Assembly: GCA_003255065.1 (NCBI GenBank)
Contig: QAOA01005617.1
Coordinates: 62,001-126,000 of the forward strand
Direction of reading: 5' to 3'
Length of the DNA: 64,000 nt
Source of the DNA: Cercis canadensis
Taxonomy: Eukaryota > Streptophyta > Magnoliopsida > Fabales > Fabaceae
Positions 34,405-45,239 of the stretch are shown here, one piece after another. A model generated the notes under the pieces. The model saw only the letters and a program-made list of their open reading frames with translations. It searched no databases and was not told where the DNA came from. The position numbers were made by a program, and so were the translations under genes. Within the stretch, counting starts at the first letter, position 1, and each line of letters begins with the position of its first letter.

Positions 34405-37020
34405 TAATGGGGTTTAGTCGGATGTTATGTTTCTAGAGTTCAACGAACGTTTCCTCAAGGTCGGCGAGACTGTCTTCTTTGGATTGGACTTAACGAGCAT
34501 GTCGTCAATGTAGACCTCCATGTTCCTCCTTAATTGGTTTTTGAAAATTTTATCCATCAGTCTCTAGTAGGTGGCTCCATCATTCTTTAACCTAAAAGGC
34601 ATCACCCTGTAGTATAAAGTTGCTCTTTCAATGATGAAAGTTGCTTTCTCCTCATTGTCGAGGTACATCCGTATCTAGTTATATCCCGAGTAGGCATCCA
34701 TGAAACTTAGCAGGTGGTATCCTGATGCTCCATCAATGAGTTTGTTGATGTTTGGTAATGGATATGGGTCTTTAGGACACACCTTGTTGAGGTCGATGAA
34801 GTCTATGCACATCTTCCATTTCCCATTTGACTTTTTCATGAGGACGACGTTGGATAGCCAGGTCATGTAAGACACCTCTCGATTGAAGTTGGCGTTGAGG
34901 AGTTTTTGTGTCTCTTCCTATATGGTTGCCTGCCTTTCTAGCTGACTGGTTTTGCCAATTCATTAATAGCAAGTCTATGGTGGATAAAATTTGGGTCAAT
35001 ACCTGGTATGTCAAATACGGTCTAGGAGAACAGGTCGGCATTGGCTACCAGTAGGTTGGTGAGCTTCTTTAGCTTTTCTAGGTGAATTTTGGATCCCACC
35101 TACACAAGATTTTCTGATGTCTCCCCGACATGGACTGAGATTATATCGTCTTTCTGTTCAGGTTAGGTCTCTTGTTCTTTTTTGTTGTCTAGTACTCTAA
35201 GTGGAATTTAGTGGTTGGCAGAGGGTTTTTCCAAGGTTGTTGTTTCTTTGGTGTCGGGTTAGGGAATAAACAGGTTGCTGTTGTAACATGCTCGGCCCTC
35301 CAGCTAGTCACCTTTAACAAAGCTAACAGTTCCTCTAGGGGCTAGGAATTTTATGAAAAGGTAACTAGTTAAGGGGATGGCTTTCATTTAGTTTAAGGAA
35401 AATTGGCCCAATATGACATTGTACGTAGATGGGCAATCGACGACCAAGAATCTAATGTCGGTGGTTGTTAAATCGGGGTAGCTCCCAAGAGTAGTTCTTA
35501 GAGTGATGGTTCATTTGACTTCAACAAGAGCTCTTGAGAATCCCATCAGAGTTCCAGGGTAATGCTTCAAGTCGGAGTCTAGTATGCCCAATTTGCGGAA
35601 GGCATGGTAGAAAAAGATGTTGGCTGAACTACCTTGATCAATGAGGACTTTGAGTACTTCATAATTAGCTATGAGGTAGCTGATAATCAAAGGGTCACAT
35701 GGTCCTGGTCAATGGTTCTATAGACGGCGTCAGAGAACAAGATTGTTGGCTCATGTCAGTATTTTCTAGTAGTTGTAGAAGTATGAAGAGCTTCCTTTTG
35801 GTATTTTGTGGTGGCTTGCTCGTGCCTTTCCTTGGAGGACTATGACGTTCCTGCACTAGCGAAGCCACCAGAGATGGTATTGATGATTCCTGTCGTGTTT
35901 CTCCAAAGGTCTTCTTATGGGTTAGGGGAATTTTTTTTAGGCGATCTGGTGCGTGGTCGATTTTGGTTATGTTGGGGAGATCAGTCACATCTAGGAAAGC
36001 TATTTCACTGGTTGTCTCTGCCCAGTCTAGAGTGAGGTGATGGGATGTCGGCCCGAAATTGTCCCAGGTACCCTTTCTAAATGAGCTCCTCTATCAAGTT
36101 TCTGAGGTGCCTACAATTATTGGTGTTGTGTCATTTCCCTTTATGAAAGGCGCAATACTTGTCTTTTCAGAGCCTATGTTTTCTTTGGAAGGTGGAAGCT
36201 TCGCGAGTTTGGTGTGGCATATTTCCTCCAAGACCTTGGCTCGGGTTTGGTTCAAAGGAGTGTAGCTTTCGAAGCGGGCCTACTTGAAGATCTTCATCTT
36301 TTGCCTTCTACCCTTTCTTCCAAAGGTCTTGCGTCTTTTCCCTTGTTTTTGTTTCCAGCCTAGGGCAATACTTCTTCTAGGTTGATGTGTTTGACGGTGG
36401 GGGAGAGAAGGTCGGGTAGGTCGGTAGGGGGTCAAGGGTGAGGCTTTCTTGTAGACACCCAAGACGGAGGCTTGTTGCGATGGCATGTATGGCTACAGAT
36501 TATGTGAGGTCTCACACCTGGAAGAATAAGGTGGTATATCTGTCCATGTAATCCTTTAGGGGCTTGTTCTCACCTTGCTTAAGGGTGGTGAGAATAGCAA
36601 ATGACTTTTGGTGGATGATGCTGGTAGAAAAAAGTGCTTGGAAGAGATCGACTAACTAGTCAAAATTGGAGGTGGAATTTGGTAGGAGATTGGAGAACCA
36701 CTAGAGAGCAGCTTGTCTTAATGTGGTTGGAAAGGCTCTACGCATGATCTCTTCTGATGTGCCAATAAGGAGCATGATAGAGTTTAAGTTCTCCAGGTGC
36801 TCGGTCAAGTCAATTAACCCATCATATGGTTCTAGTTGGAGTTGCTTGAAGTTAGAAGGGAGAGAGTAATCCATGATGTTTCTTGTAAAAGGGTGTTTTC
36901 CCACACACTTTGGTTTGGCAGAGTTGGAGGGAAAAGGCTTTGTGGAGTTGGCTCCGTGAGGATCTTGGGTGCAAGTGTGGTAGGATGATTGGCTGTTTGC
37001 TTTTTGTGATGGTTGATATG
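34405..37020 (-). pseudogene. Tat-lineage Ty3-gypsy gag-pol remnant
   Basis: Read right to left: gag ('KHPFTRNIMDYSLP', 'EPYDGLIDLTEHLENL', 'MRRAFPTTLRQAA'; 36904-36701), a basic linker, a 'HYCNFHKGNDT' knuckle-like motif near 36130, protease ('LIDQGSSANIFFYHAFRKLG', near 35640-35580) and RT ('WLSNVVLMKKSNGKWKMCID', 'DLNKVCPKDPYPLPNI', 'LSFMDAYSGYN', then 'MEVYIDDMLVKS' near 34523). It stops abruptly after the RT 'RLNP' region at 34405. RNase H, integrase and the 3' LTR are absent. Many stops and frameshifts are present. The gag is cut at 37020 by another element and appears to resume at 51298. Confidence 0.75.
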
Positions 37021-37926
37021 TGTAGACATCGTATGTTGTTCAAGTTCTTTTTGTCTCATAAAACAAAACAGAAAAGTGAAATTTGAGATATTGCATTTGT
37101 GAAATTTCAAGGTTTTGCACCTTTTGAATTTGCCAAAAAAAAAATTAAGCAAAAAAAAAAAAAGATTTTTGAAAACATATAAGTTCTTAATTTTTAGTTT
37201 ATTTCTTTTTATATATCTTACTTGGGCTTTTGTAATAAAATGTACCATAGTCTCATTACCTTGGCCTATTCCATTTTTTTTGAACTCCAACCTAAATCTC
37301 CCATTTAGCCAATGTTTTTAAATTTTTGTAAATTAATAGTAAAAATAGAAAAAAAAAATTTAAAAAGTTTTTTCTTGCATCACTAGATCTAGGAGGACCA
37401 ATGAGGGAACAAAGGATGAATTTCCTTCATTCCCTTTTGGTCCAAGTTGGTGTACCTTATCTCTATTAAATAAATAAGTATCCTTCATTCCCTTTTGGTC
37501 CAAGTTGTGTACCTTATCTCTATTAAATAAATAAGTAATTAAAAAAAAGCAAATTAAAACTAGGGGATCAACAGAGGAAAAAAAAAAAGAGGGAGAGAGA
37601 AGGAGGAGCTTGAGAGAAAGGAAGAAAACCAAAGAGAGTAGAATGTTTGAATCTCCATCAAATTCATTCTATAAGGGTAATCTCTGTTCTAGTTCCTCTA
37701 TCCTTACTACTGGGTTTTCAATCCATGGTGATTAATTTGTCTATTTGTTATTATATATGAATGATTATGCTAAATTTATGAATCATAGTGTAGTTTGATA
37801 AAGTATTGATTCCTATGGTTCTAAGGTACCCACGGTATTGAATTCCTAACTTTAAGTTCAATTTCTGATGTAGATATATAAATAATTCTGATTTTAGGAC
37901 TTTGAGTTGTTTCTTTAATTGATAAT
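37021..37926 (+). repeat. 5' LTR, first part, of the deleted Tat-type element
   Basis: Aligns by eye with 48331-49195 and then resumes at 45240 after the nested copia. It contains an extra tandem duplication of about 55 bp around 37425-37535 (segment with 'CTATTAAATAAATAAGTA' twice) that is single in the 3' LTR. Confidence 0.7.
37922..37926. repeat. Target-site duplication (ataat) of the nested copia, left
   Basis: ataat here and again at 45240-45244, directly outside the copia termini. Confidence 0.7.
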
Positions 37927-38199
37927 TGTTGTTCCCAAGCCTACAAAAATAGAAATTAGAGCACAAAAAATAATAATAGGTTAGAGAAAATTAGAGATGT
38001 GGCACCAAGAAGAGACACGTGTATCTTGCTTTCTTTAAGACAATTCACGCCTCTCGCATGTGATTCTTAGTATCTCCACTAGGTGCATCAAGTTCTAAAC
38101 ACGTTGCCTCCAAGATACAACAGCCTAGTAGCCACACCATTTATCCTCCAATATTCTGCACAAATAGGAGGAAATGACTCTCTCCAACACCCTTCTCTA
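37927..38199 (-). repeat. Inverted copy of the copia LTR 3' end
   Basis: Reverse complement of 44965-45239 with scattered mismatches, including the shared segments 'AAGACAATTCACGCCTCT' and 'TGATTCTTAGTATCTCCA'. Together with the right LTR it gives the element about 275-bp terminal inverted repeats. Confidence 0.75.
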
Positions 38200-38870
38200 C
38201 CCACTACTCCTTCTACTTCTTTACAAGTTGAAATAAATTTTGAAATAAAGCCTAGAAGGAGTAAAAGAGCTAGAGTGGAAAAAGGTTTTGGTCTTGACTA
38301 TATAATTTATAATGTTGAGGATACTCCAAGCTTTTTGTAAGAAGCTTTAGGATCATGTGATTCTATTTTATGGAAAGAAGCAATAAATGATGAAATGGAA
38401 TCTCTCATGTCTAACAAAACATGGAAATTAGTTGATTTGCCTCCTGGTTGTGTAGCTATTGGTAGTAAATGGGTTTTAAGGAAAAAGTTGAAACTTGATG
38501 GTACTATAGATAAATACAAAGGCAGGTTAGTGGCTAAGGGTTTTAGTCAAAAAGACGATTTGGATTTCTTTTATACTTTTTCTCCCATTGCTAGAATTAC
38601 ATCCATTAGATTGTTGATTCTTATTGCTGCTATTCATAATATGTATATTCATTAAATGGATGTAAAGATAGCTTTTTTGAATGGAGATTTAGATGAAGAG
38701 ATATATATGGAACAACCTGAAGTTTTGTTGTAGAAGGCCAAGAGAATAAGGTATGCAGATTAACTAAGTGTTTGGATGGACTTAAACAAGCCCCTCAGCA
38801 ATGGCATAAGAAATTTGATTTATGCATGCTTGAAAATGGTTTTAAATCTAGTGAATGTGATAAATGTTTG
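38200..38870 (+). pseudogene. Copia reverse transcriptase, 5' part
   Basis: Begins in the spacer before RT ('PRRSKRARVEKGFGLD'), then RT motifs: 'WKEAINDEMESLMSNKTWKL', 'GSKWVLRKKLKLDGTIDKYK', 'RLVAKGFSQK' and 'IHMDVKIAFLNGDLDEEIYM'. Stops at 38338 and 38653 and a frameshift near 38735 break it. The coding sequence is interrupted at 38870 by the nested gypsy and continues at 43005 with the catalytic region. Confidence 0.75.
38866..38870. repeat. Target-site duplication of the nested gypsy, left
   Basis: gtttg here and atttg at 43000-43004 (one mismatch). Removing the element and one copy restores a continuous copia frame across the junction. Confidence 0.7.
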
Positions 38871-39543
38871 TGACACGAATCATCTTGCTACATGCCCTAA
38901 CCCTAGGTGTGTTCATGATCCCCTGCTTGGAGTTGGAGGCTCGACGACTAGAAGCAGAGCTAAGCGAGTGAGAGAGGCATTGTTGACCTAGTCCAAAAGG
39001 TGCAGACCAAGAAAAGAGCAGTTGGGCCAAGTTCAGAGTTGAGATGGCTCACTTATCTGTCTCTTGTAGAAGGTGCACATGGGCTAGCTTGGAGCCCAAG
39101 TTTGTAGCAGGCCAAAAATTATGTTTAATTTAATTAGTTTTATTTTTTGGGCCTTTATGTTTATGGGCCAAAACGTTTAATTAATTTTAAATTCATTTTA
39201 AATATTTTGGGCCTTTATGTCTATGGGCCAAAATGGGTATTAGGGTTTTATTAACATTCTTAGAGGATCCATCATAGCTTCTAGCCTCCTAGCCGAATTG
39301 CCTATATAAGGAATTCGTGTATGCCTTTGCAAAACAGTTTTGAGATTAATATTATTCAGTTTTTGAATTATTGAGTTTCTCTGGATTGAGAGCTTCCCTG
39401 TTGTTCTTGGGCAAAGAACTTGAACTTGAACTTACCAAGGATCTTTCTTTGTTAAGAGTTCACCCTATTGCGATAACCAAGGTCATCCCACAGTTTGGTA
39501 TCCAGACACTCCGTTTCGATCCTTCGAGTACGCGAACGCATCA
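38871..39543 (+). repeat. 5' LTR of the nested gypsy
   Basis: Starts TGACACGAATCATC and ends CGAACGCATCA. It contains a TATATAAGG box near 39303-39311. The 3' copy is 42327-42999. Confidence 0.85.
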
Positions 39544-39545
39544 TT

Positions 39546-39557
39546 TGGTATCAGAGC
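39546..39557 (+). promoter_or_regulatory. Primer-binding site (initiator Met tRNA type)
   Basis: TGGTATCAGAGC, two bases after the 5' LTR, the standard complement of the plant initiator tRNA-Met 3' end used to prime reverse transcription. Confidence 0.85.
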
Positions 39558-40464
39558 TTTGGCTCCTTGGAGTTTCAATCGGTATTCCTAAAACCCCCTA
39601 TTCTATTTTCTATTTTTTATCTATCTTATTTGTTTGAGTCAATCATCTTTTACCCCATTTCTATTGAGTCAGTTTTGTCTTTTATTTTTCCTATCAATTT
39701 CATTCTTCGTTGTGTTCTTTAAGTTTCTGGTCAAGTTATCCCTATTATTTTTGTTCGGATCATTGTTTAGTCATTTTTCCTTGTTTTCTTTGTTTTTGTT
39801 TAAGAGTCCATGTCCTAGGTTAAAAAATTGCCTATAGGCGGTGGCTGTTTCGATTGTAATAGCAAATCCTAGTTTCTAGAAAAGTCCGAGTCAAGTTTAA
39901 AAAAAAAAAAAAAACAAAGAGAGACTGATTCTGCAAAACAAACAAAAAAAAAAAAATTAGCAAGATCTGTTCTTGTGAAAAGAAAATAAAAAACAGACTA
40001 TTTGGACTCACTTACTTGAAAAGGCCATAACTTTCATCTCGTTTGGAGTTACGGAACCCGTGACCCGGCGTTTCGAAGCTCGTTCAGAGACCTTCAATGT
40101 ACACCCAGTTGACACCATTTTTGGGCTCAAAATCCTTCAAAAACGTCTGTTTCAGGCTGTTTTCTGTAATCTGCTGATTTTCTTTCAATTTGTTGATGTT
40201 TTCTAGATTCCTTTGTTCTTTTCTTGTCCAAACCAACACCCTTGTCCATTATTTATATTCAAAAGTCTTGGTCATTTATTTTATTTTATTTCTTTTTCCT
40301 TCTTGGAGTTCTTGTTTTGTTTCCTTGTCATCTTTTTTTTGCTTTCTTATCTTTTTTATTTTTATTCAACACCCTTGTTTGACTTTCTTGTCATTTTTTT
40401 TTCTATCACCTTTTCTCCTTGATAAGTTCTTGGCAAGTTCTTGTTTAAGGGCTTCTAAGGAAAT
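39558..40464. other. Gypsy leader region, non-coding
   Basis: T-rich and A-rich tracts between the primer site and the first frame. Open frames here are low-complexity Phe/Leu-rich shadows. Confidence 0.5.
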
Positions 40465-40887
40465 TTGAGTGAAAAAAGGGCAAGAGTGGTGAGCGCATTA
40501 TCGGGAAAAAGCCAATTGAGTGTAAACACAAGTGAAACACGTGAGGTAAGTGTGTGCAACATGAATCAGGAAGAACCATTCACTAAAGGTCATATGGATG
40601 CATATATAAAAGCAATTCAGGACCAAATTGCAGGATTGAGAATGGGAATTGAGGAGAGATTAAAGAGGTTAGAAAACCTAGTTTCACCTAGGCTGAAACC
40701 TAAAACATCTAGACCCCTTCGGTATTCCGAGGAGGAGGAACCAAGTGTAACACCCGGTTGTGAAGACATGTCACCCTTAGAAGATGCTAGTGATGTGAAA
40801 GGTATTAATAAAGCTCTCCCGGATCACTATGTGATGGTGTCTAGGCGTGTGCTCAACATGCAACCAAGGAAAGATGAAGTAGAATAG
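40465..40887 (+). pseudogene. Residual gag-like frame of the nested gypsy
   Basis: A 140-residue frame with 'MDAYIKAIQDQIAGLRMGIE' coiled-coil and a basic 'LKPKTSRPLRYSEEEE' segment, then 'HYVMVSRRVLNMQPRKDEVE'. The last part resembles sequence found just before the protease in such elements. The main capsid and zinc-knuckle regions are missing. It ends in a stop ten codons before the protease frame opens, so a single stop separates it from the 393-residue ORF. Confidence 0.6.
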
Positions 40888-40917
40888 CACCGAGAGCATA
40901 TCTTTCAAAGTCGATGC

Positions 40918-42099
40918 TTGGTGGGAGACAAGGTATGTAGCGTTATTATTGATAGTGGATCATGCACTAATGTTGCTAGTACCTTGGCAGTAGAGAAGTT
41001 AGGTTTATGTACTATTCCATACCCCAAGCCTTATCAGCTAAGGTGGTTGAATGATAGAGGTGATCTATGGGTAAACCAACAAGTTCGGATTGCGTTTGCT
41101 TTTAGCGCTTTTACAGATGAAGTGCTTTGTGATGTGGTTCCCATGCATGCTTGTCACATCTTGTTAGGGCGACCATGGCAGTTTGATAGGAGAGTAAAGT
41201 ATGACGGTTACAACAACACTTACACCGTCTACAAGAATAACAAAGCCACTTTGTTGAAACCTTTAAAACCTGCTCTTGCATATGCAGATCAAGCAAAGAT
41301 TACAAAACAATGTAAAGAGAGAGAAGAAAAAGCAGGCAAAGAAAAAGAGGCTGAGAGAGAAAAAGAAAAAAGTAAGGACAAAAAGAGTGAGAGAAGACAA
41401 AAAGTGAGTGCTTTTGCACACAAGAGTGAGGTAAAGAGTGTTTTGTTGTCTAGGCCGAACCTTTTTGTACTTATGTACAAGGATGTTTATTTTACTAACT
41501 CTGTTAACCTTTCTTTGCCTAGTGTGGTTGTTTCTTTGATGCAGGAATTTGTTGATATTTTCCCTGAAGAGATACCACATGGCTTGCCTCTATTGAAGGG
41601 CATAGAGCACCAGATTGACCTTGTTCCCAGATCGGTTATCATTGTTGATACCTTGTCTAGAAGGTATACTTTAATTACTTCTTTGCATGCTAAGCTACTA
41701 GGTTTTGAAGTTATAAGGGACTTGTATGAGTCTAATTCTGATTTTGGTCAACTATGGATCGCTTGTGCTAAGTATGTCAGTTGTGATTATTATAGGCATG
41801 ATGGGTCTTGGTTTAAGAAAGATAAATTATGTGTGCCTACATGTTCTATACGTGATTTGCTTGTTAGAGAGACACATGGTGGTGGCCTAATGGGGCACTT
41901 TGACGTTAAAAAGTCCTTAGACATTTTACCTTTGCATACTAATGAGTTTGCTAATCTTGATGGTAAGCAAAAGGCAGATTTTGTTAGAGACTTGCATTCC
42001 AAGGTTCGGACTAATATTGAAAAGAAAAATGAACAGTATGCTAGGCAAGCCAACAAGGGCCGAACTAGGGTTGTATTCGAACCAGGTGATTGGGTTTGA
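40918..42099 (+). CDS. 393-residue in-frame protease-to-integrase deletion fusion (gypsy)
   Basis: Residues about 5-90 are a retropepsin-like domain: 'SVIIDSGSCTNVASTLAVEK' with catalytic DSG and 'ILLGRPWQFDR'. Residues 130-165 are a Lys/Glu-rich linker. Residues about 195-240 are the RT approach ('LMQEFVDIFPEEIPHGLP'). At about residue 240 the frame jumps to the RNase H end/integrase zinc region ('VPTCSIRDLLVRETHGGGLM', residues 300-320). A second jump near residue 335 leads to the integrase C-terminus ('KKNEQYARQANKGRTRVVFE'). RT palm, RNase H and the DDE core are absent. The frame is open through both deletion joints. It ends at 42099 just after 'EPGDWV', where the usual 'RKERFP' region continues in another frame. 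Confidence 0.8.
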   Translation: MVGDKVCSVIIDSGSCTNVASTLAVEKLGLCTIPYPKPYQLRWLNDRGDLWVNQQVRIAFAFSAFTDEVLCDVVPMHACHILLGRPWQFDRRVKYDGYNNTYTVYKNNKATLLKPLKPALAYADQAKITKQCKEREEKAGKEKEAEREKEKSKDKKSERRQKVSAFAHKSEVKSVLLSRPNLFVLMYKDVYFTNSVNLSLPSVVVSLMQEFVDIFPEEIPHGLPLLKGIEHQIDLVPRSVIIVDTLSRRYTLITSLHAKLLGFEVIRDLYESNSDFGQLWIACAKYVSCDYYRHDGSWFKKDKLCVPTCSIRDLLVRETHGGGLMGHFDVKKSLDILPLHTNEFANLDGKQKADFVRDLHSKVRTNIEKKNEQYARQANKGRTRVVFEPGDWV

Positions 42100-42309
42100 G
42101 TACACCTTAGGAAGAAATGGTTTCCTACTCAAAGAAAATCAAAGTTACACCCTCACGGAGATGGGCCATTTGCAGTCCTTGAGCAAATTAATGACAATGC
42201 CTACAAAATTAATCTTCCTGGTGAGTATGGCAATGTTAGTGCTATTTTTAATGTTGCTGACTTAACTTTGTTTGATGTAGGTGACGATTTGGATTCGAGG
42301 ACGAATCCT

Positions 42310-42326
42310 TCCGAGGAGGGAGGGAA
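42310..42326 (+). promoter_or_regulatory. Polypurine tract of the nested gypsy
   Basis: ccgaggagggagggaa immediately before the 3' LTR; the expected plus-strand primer site. Confidence 0.75.
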
Positions 42327-42999
42327 TGACGCGAATCATCTTGCTACATGCCCTAACCCTAGGTGTGTTCATGATCCCTTGCTTGGAGTTGTAGGCCTGA
42401 CGACTAGAAGCAAAGCTAAGCGAGTGAGAGAGGCATTGTTGAGCCTAGTCCAAGAGGTGCAGACCAAGGAAAGAGCAGTTGGGCCAAGTTCAGAGTTGAG
42501 ATGGATCACTTATCTGTCTCTTATAGAAGGTGCACATGGGCCAGCTTAGAGCCCAAGTTTGGAGGAGGCCAAAAATTATGTTTAATTTAATTAGTTTTAT
42601 TTTTGGGCCTTTATGTTTATGGGCCAAAACGTTTAATTAGTTTTAAATTCATTTTTAATATTTTGGGCCTTTATGTCTATGGGCCAAAATGGGTATTAGG
42701 GTTTTATTAACATTCTTAGAGGATCCATCATAGCTTCTAGCCTCCTAGCCGAATTGCCTATATAAGGAATTTGTGTATGCCTTTGCAAAACAGTTTTGAG
42801 ATTAATATTATTCAGTTTCTGAATTATTGAGTTTCTCTGGATTAAGAGCTTCCTTGTTGTTCTTGGGCAAAGAACTTGAACTTGAACTTACCAAGGATCC
42901 TTCCTTGTTAAGGGTTCACCCTATTGTGATAACCAAGGTCATCCCACAGTTTGGTATCCAGACACTCCGTTTCGATCCTTCAGGTACGCGAAGGCATCA
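42327..42999 (+). repeat. 3' LTR of the nested gypsy
   Basis: 673 bp, the same length as the 5' copy, about 95% identical by eye. It starts TGACGCGAATC and ends GAAGGCATCA. Confidence 0.85.
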
Positions 43000-43985
43000 A
43001 TTTGTATTTCAAATCTGTTGATAATTCTCATGTTATTATAAGCTTGTATGTGGATGATTTGTTAATTTTTGGTACAAGCTTATCTATTATAGAAGGTACC
43101 AAAAATTACTTCATAATAATTTTAGCATGAAAGATTTTGGTGAAGCAAATGTTATTCTTGGCATGAGAATTACTAGAATGCATGATAGAATTTTTCTTGA
43201 TCAATCCCATTATGTTGAGAAAGTTTTGAACAAATTTGGTTATAATAATGCTAAGCATGTCCTAACTCCTTTATATGCTAATGTTAGTTTATATCCTACT
43301 ATGGAGGATAGATTTATTGTGAGACAAGAGGAATATACTAGCATTGTTGGTAGTCTTCGTTATTTAACTGATTGTACAAGGCCTGATATTGCATTTGTAG
43401 TTGGTATAGAACATTGGCATGAAGTTGACCATATTTTGAGATATCTGTGCGGTACTAAATATTATGGTTTATTTTATAAAAGATATCTAGCTGTGGTTGA
43501 AGCTTATGCTGATGTTGATTACAATACATGAAGTGACTCTCTTTGTACTTCTAGTTATATATTTACTTTTGGGTGGTTGTGCAATTTGTTGGAAATTAAG
43601 AAACAACAAATAATTGCAAACTCAACCATGGAAGTTGAGCTTATTGCTCTAGCAGTAGCTAGTGGTGAGGCTAGTTGGTTGAGAGATTTATTACGTGAAA
43701 TTCCTGTTTAGGAAAAATCATTACCACCTATATTGATACATTGTGATAGTACTGCTGCTATTGGTAGAGTACAAAATTGTTACTATAACAGTAAATCCAA
43801 ACCTATAAGGAGGAAACATAATATTGTGATATCTTAGATAAAAAATGGTACCAAACATGTGAGTTATGTAAGATCAGAAAATAATCTTGCGGATCCGTTA
43901 ACAAAATCTCTAAATAAAGAAAATGTTTGGAATACATCAAGGGGGATGGAGTTGAAGCCCAAAGAAAAACATATTACTTATGAGG
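43000..43985 (+). pseudogene. Copia reverse transcriptase 3' part and RNase H
   Basis: Continues the RT cut at 38870. 'SLYVDDLLIFG' is the catalytic YVDD box (near 43045-43075). After a frameshift near 43110 come 'KDFGEANVILGMRI', 'SHYVEKVLNKFGYNN' and 'SLRYLTDCTRPDIAF', then RNase H ('AYADVDYN', 'TMEVELIALAVASGEASWL', 'IHCDSTAAIG', 'RRKHNIV', 'NLADPLTKSL'). Several in-frame stops (for example at 43529, 43709 and 43834) show that it is inactive. Confidence 0.8.
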
Positions 43986-44561
43986 ATACCCTACCAAGTG
44001 ATTAGAGATCCTAAGAACTAGGTTCAAAGGGAAAAACAAATCATAGAATAAGTCATGAGTGTGGGATACACCATATATTAAGAGAATATTTTTCTCAAAA
44101 AAACCATCCTTAAGGTATAGGTGTATCTATCTTGCAAAATAATGGATGATGAGTTTTTTAAAACTCTTAATGAATTATGTAGCTCTTCAGAGTGGGGTGT
44201 CACAAAATTACAAGAGCACCCTTGATAGATTCACCTATGAGTATTGTGAAGTGGGGCTACTTCTATGAGAATAAGGGCTTAATTCTCTCATAATACTTAT
44301 GAAACCTGGATAACGCACAAATGTCGGTTTAATGTGCAGGCTTAAGGCTCTTTATTGCACCTGGATTATTATGTGTAAGATATATATTTTGTCTCCTTTA
44401 AGCAGTCATAATTCAAGTATTGGCTCTGGAACAAGTATATATATTTTTACAAAGTAGAGGTTCCAGACAATGCTACCTCTATTATGAATAATAGTCTATC
44501 TCTAGCCAAGTGTCTACGTGTTTGTGCTTTGTGCTTATTTTTATAAAAATAAGTGGGGCAT
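43986..44561 (+). other. Copia 3' untranslated region and purine tract
   Basis: Non-coding sequence between the RNase H end and the 3' LTR, ending in aagtggggcat at about 44551-44561, the plus-strand priming tract. Confidence 0.6.
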
Positions 44562-45239
44562 TGTTGGTATTTTTATTAAAAAAAAATATATTATATGTTT
44601 AATGTCCCAACATCTATATGTGTTTTAAAATGGATTATTTTTAGGCTTAAAAGCCATTCGGTTATGCATTTGTAATTACATTATAAATTGGCTTAAAGGC
44701 AATTGGTTCAGCTCATGATGTTGGCTTTAAAGCCAATGTCATTCTCCTTTAAGTGGCTAATGCATGGATGTTTTGTTTGTGCTTTGATTCGTTGTATTGA
44801 AAGCTTATAATATTTATTTAATTGTGCCCAATAGCTAGAGCTTGAAGACTATTCTATATATATGTGTGTTTCTACACTATGAAATACATACATACATACA
44901 TACATGCAACCTAATTGTATTGTGTGCAAACTCTTTGCTTATATTGTGTGAGTAAACACTTGAATAGAGAAGGGTGTCGGAGAGAGTTCTTTCCTCCTAT
45001 TTGTTTAGAATATTGGAGGATAAACGGTGTGACTACTGGGCTATTGTATCTTGGAGGCAACGGGTCTAGAACTTGCTGCACCTAATGGAGATACTAAGAA
45101 TCACTTGCAAGAGGCGTGAATTGTCTTAAAAAAAAAGTGCGATACCCGTGCCTCATCCTGTTGTCACATCTATAATTTTCTCTAACCTATTGTTATTATT
45201 TGTATTCTATTTTCTATTTTTGTAGGCTTGGGAACAACA
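44562..45239 (+). repeat. 3' LTR of the copia element
   Basis: 678 bp, TGTTGGTATTTTTATT to GGGAACAACA. It contains a CTATATATATG box near 44853 and a short CATA microsatellite at 44886-44905. Its last 275 bp recur inverted at 37927-38199. Confidence 0.75.

Larger units (their letters stand above)
38871..42999 (+). mobile_element. Internally deleted Ty3-gypsy element
   Basis: Two LTRs of equal length (673 bp each, TGACACGAATC/TGACGCGAATC to GCATCA) bracket 2.8 kb of interior. A primer-binding site follows the first LTR and a purine-rich tract (gaggagggagggaa) precedes the second. The interior lacks most of gag, RT, RNase H and the integrase core. The LTRs differ by roughly one base in twenty by eye, so the insertion is not recent. 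It lies inside the copia RT. Confidence 0.85.
37927..45239 (+). mobile_element. Copia element with an inverted LTR tail at its left end
   Basis: The right end is a normal 3' LTR (44562-45239, TGTTGGTATT to GGGAACAACA) preceded by a purine tract (aagtgggg). The left end is not a 5' LTR: it begins TGTTGTTCCCAAGC, the reverse complement of the LTR's 3' end, and runs as an inverted copy for 273 bp (to 38199). It then jumps into the integrase-RT spacer of the same pol. LTR start, primer site, gag, protease and integrase are missing. The whole is flanked by a 5-bp duplication (ataat), so this rearranged form seems to be what integrated. A gypsy element is nested at 38871-42999. Confidence 0.7.

Noticed and set aside
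39558-40464. Several Phe/Leu-rich plus-strand frames that look membrane-like
   Set aside because: They are translations of T-rich retroelement leader DNA.
41111-42132. Minus-strand frames opposite the gypsy fusion ORF
   Set aside because: Shadows of the plus-strand coding sequence.
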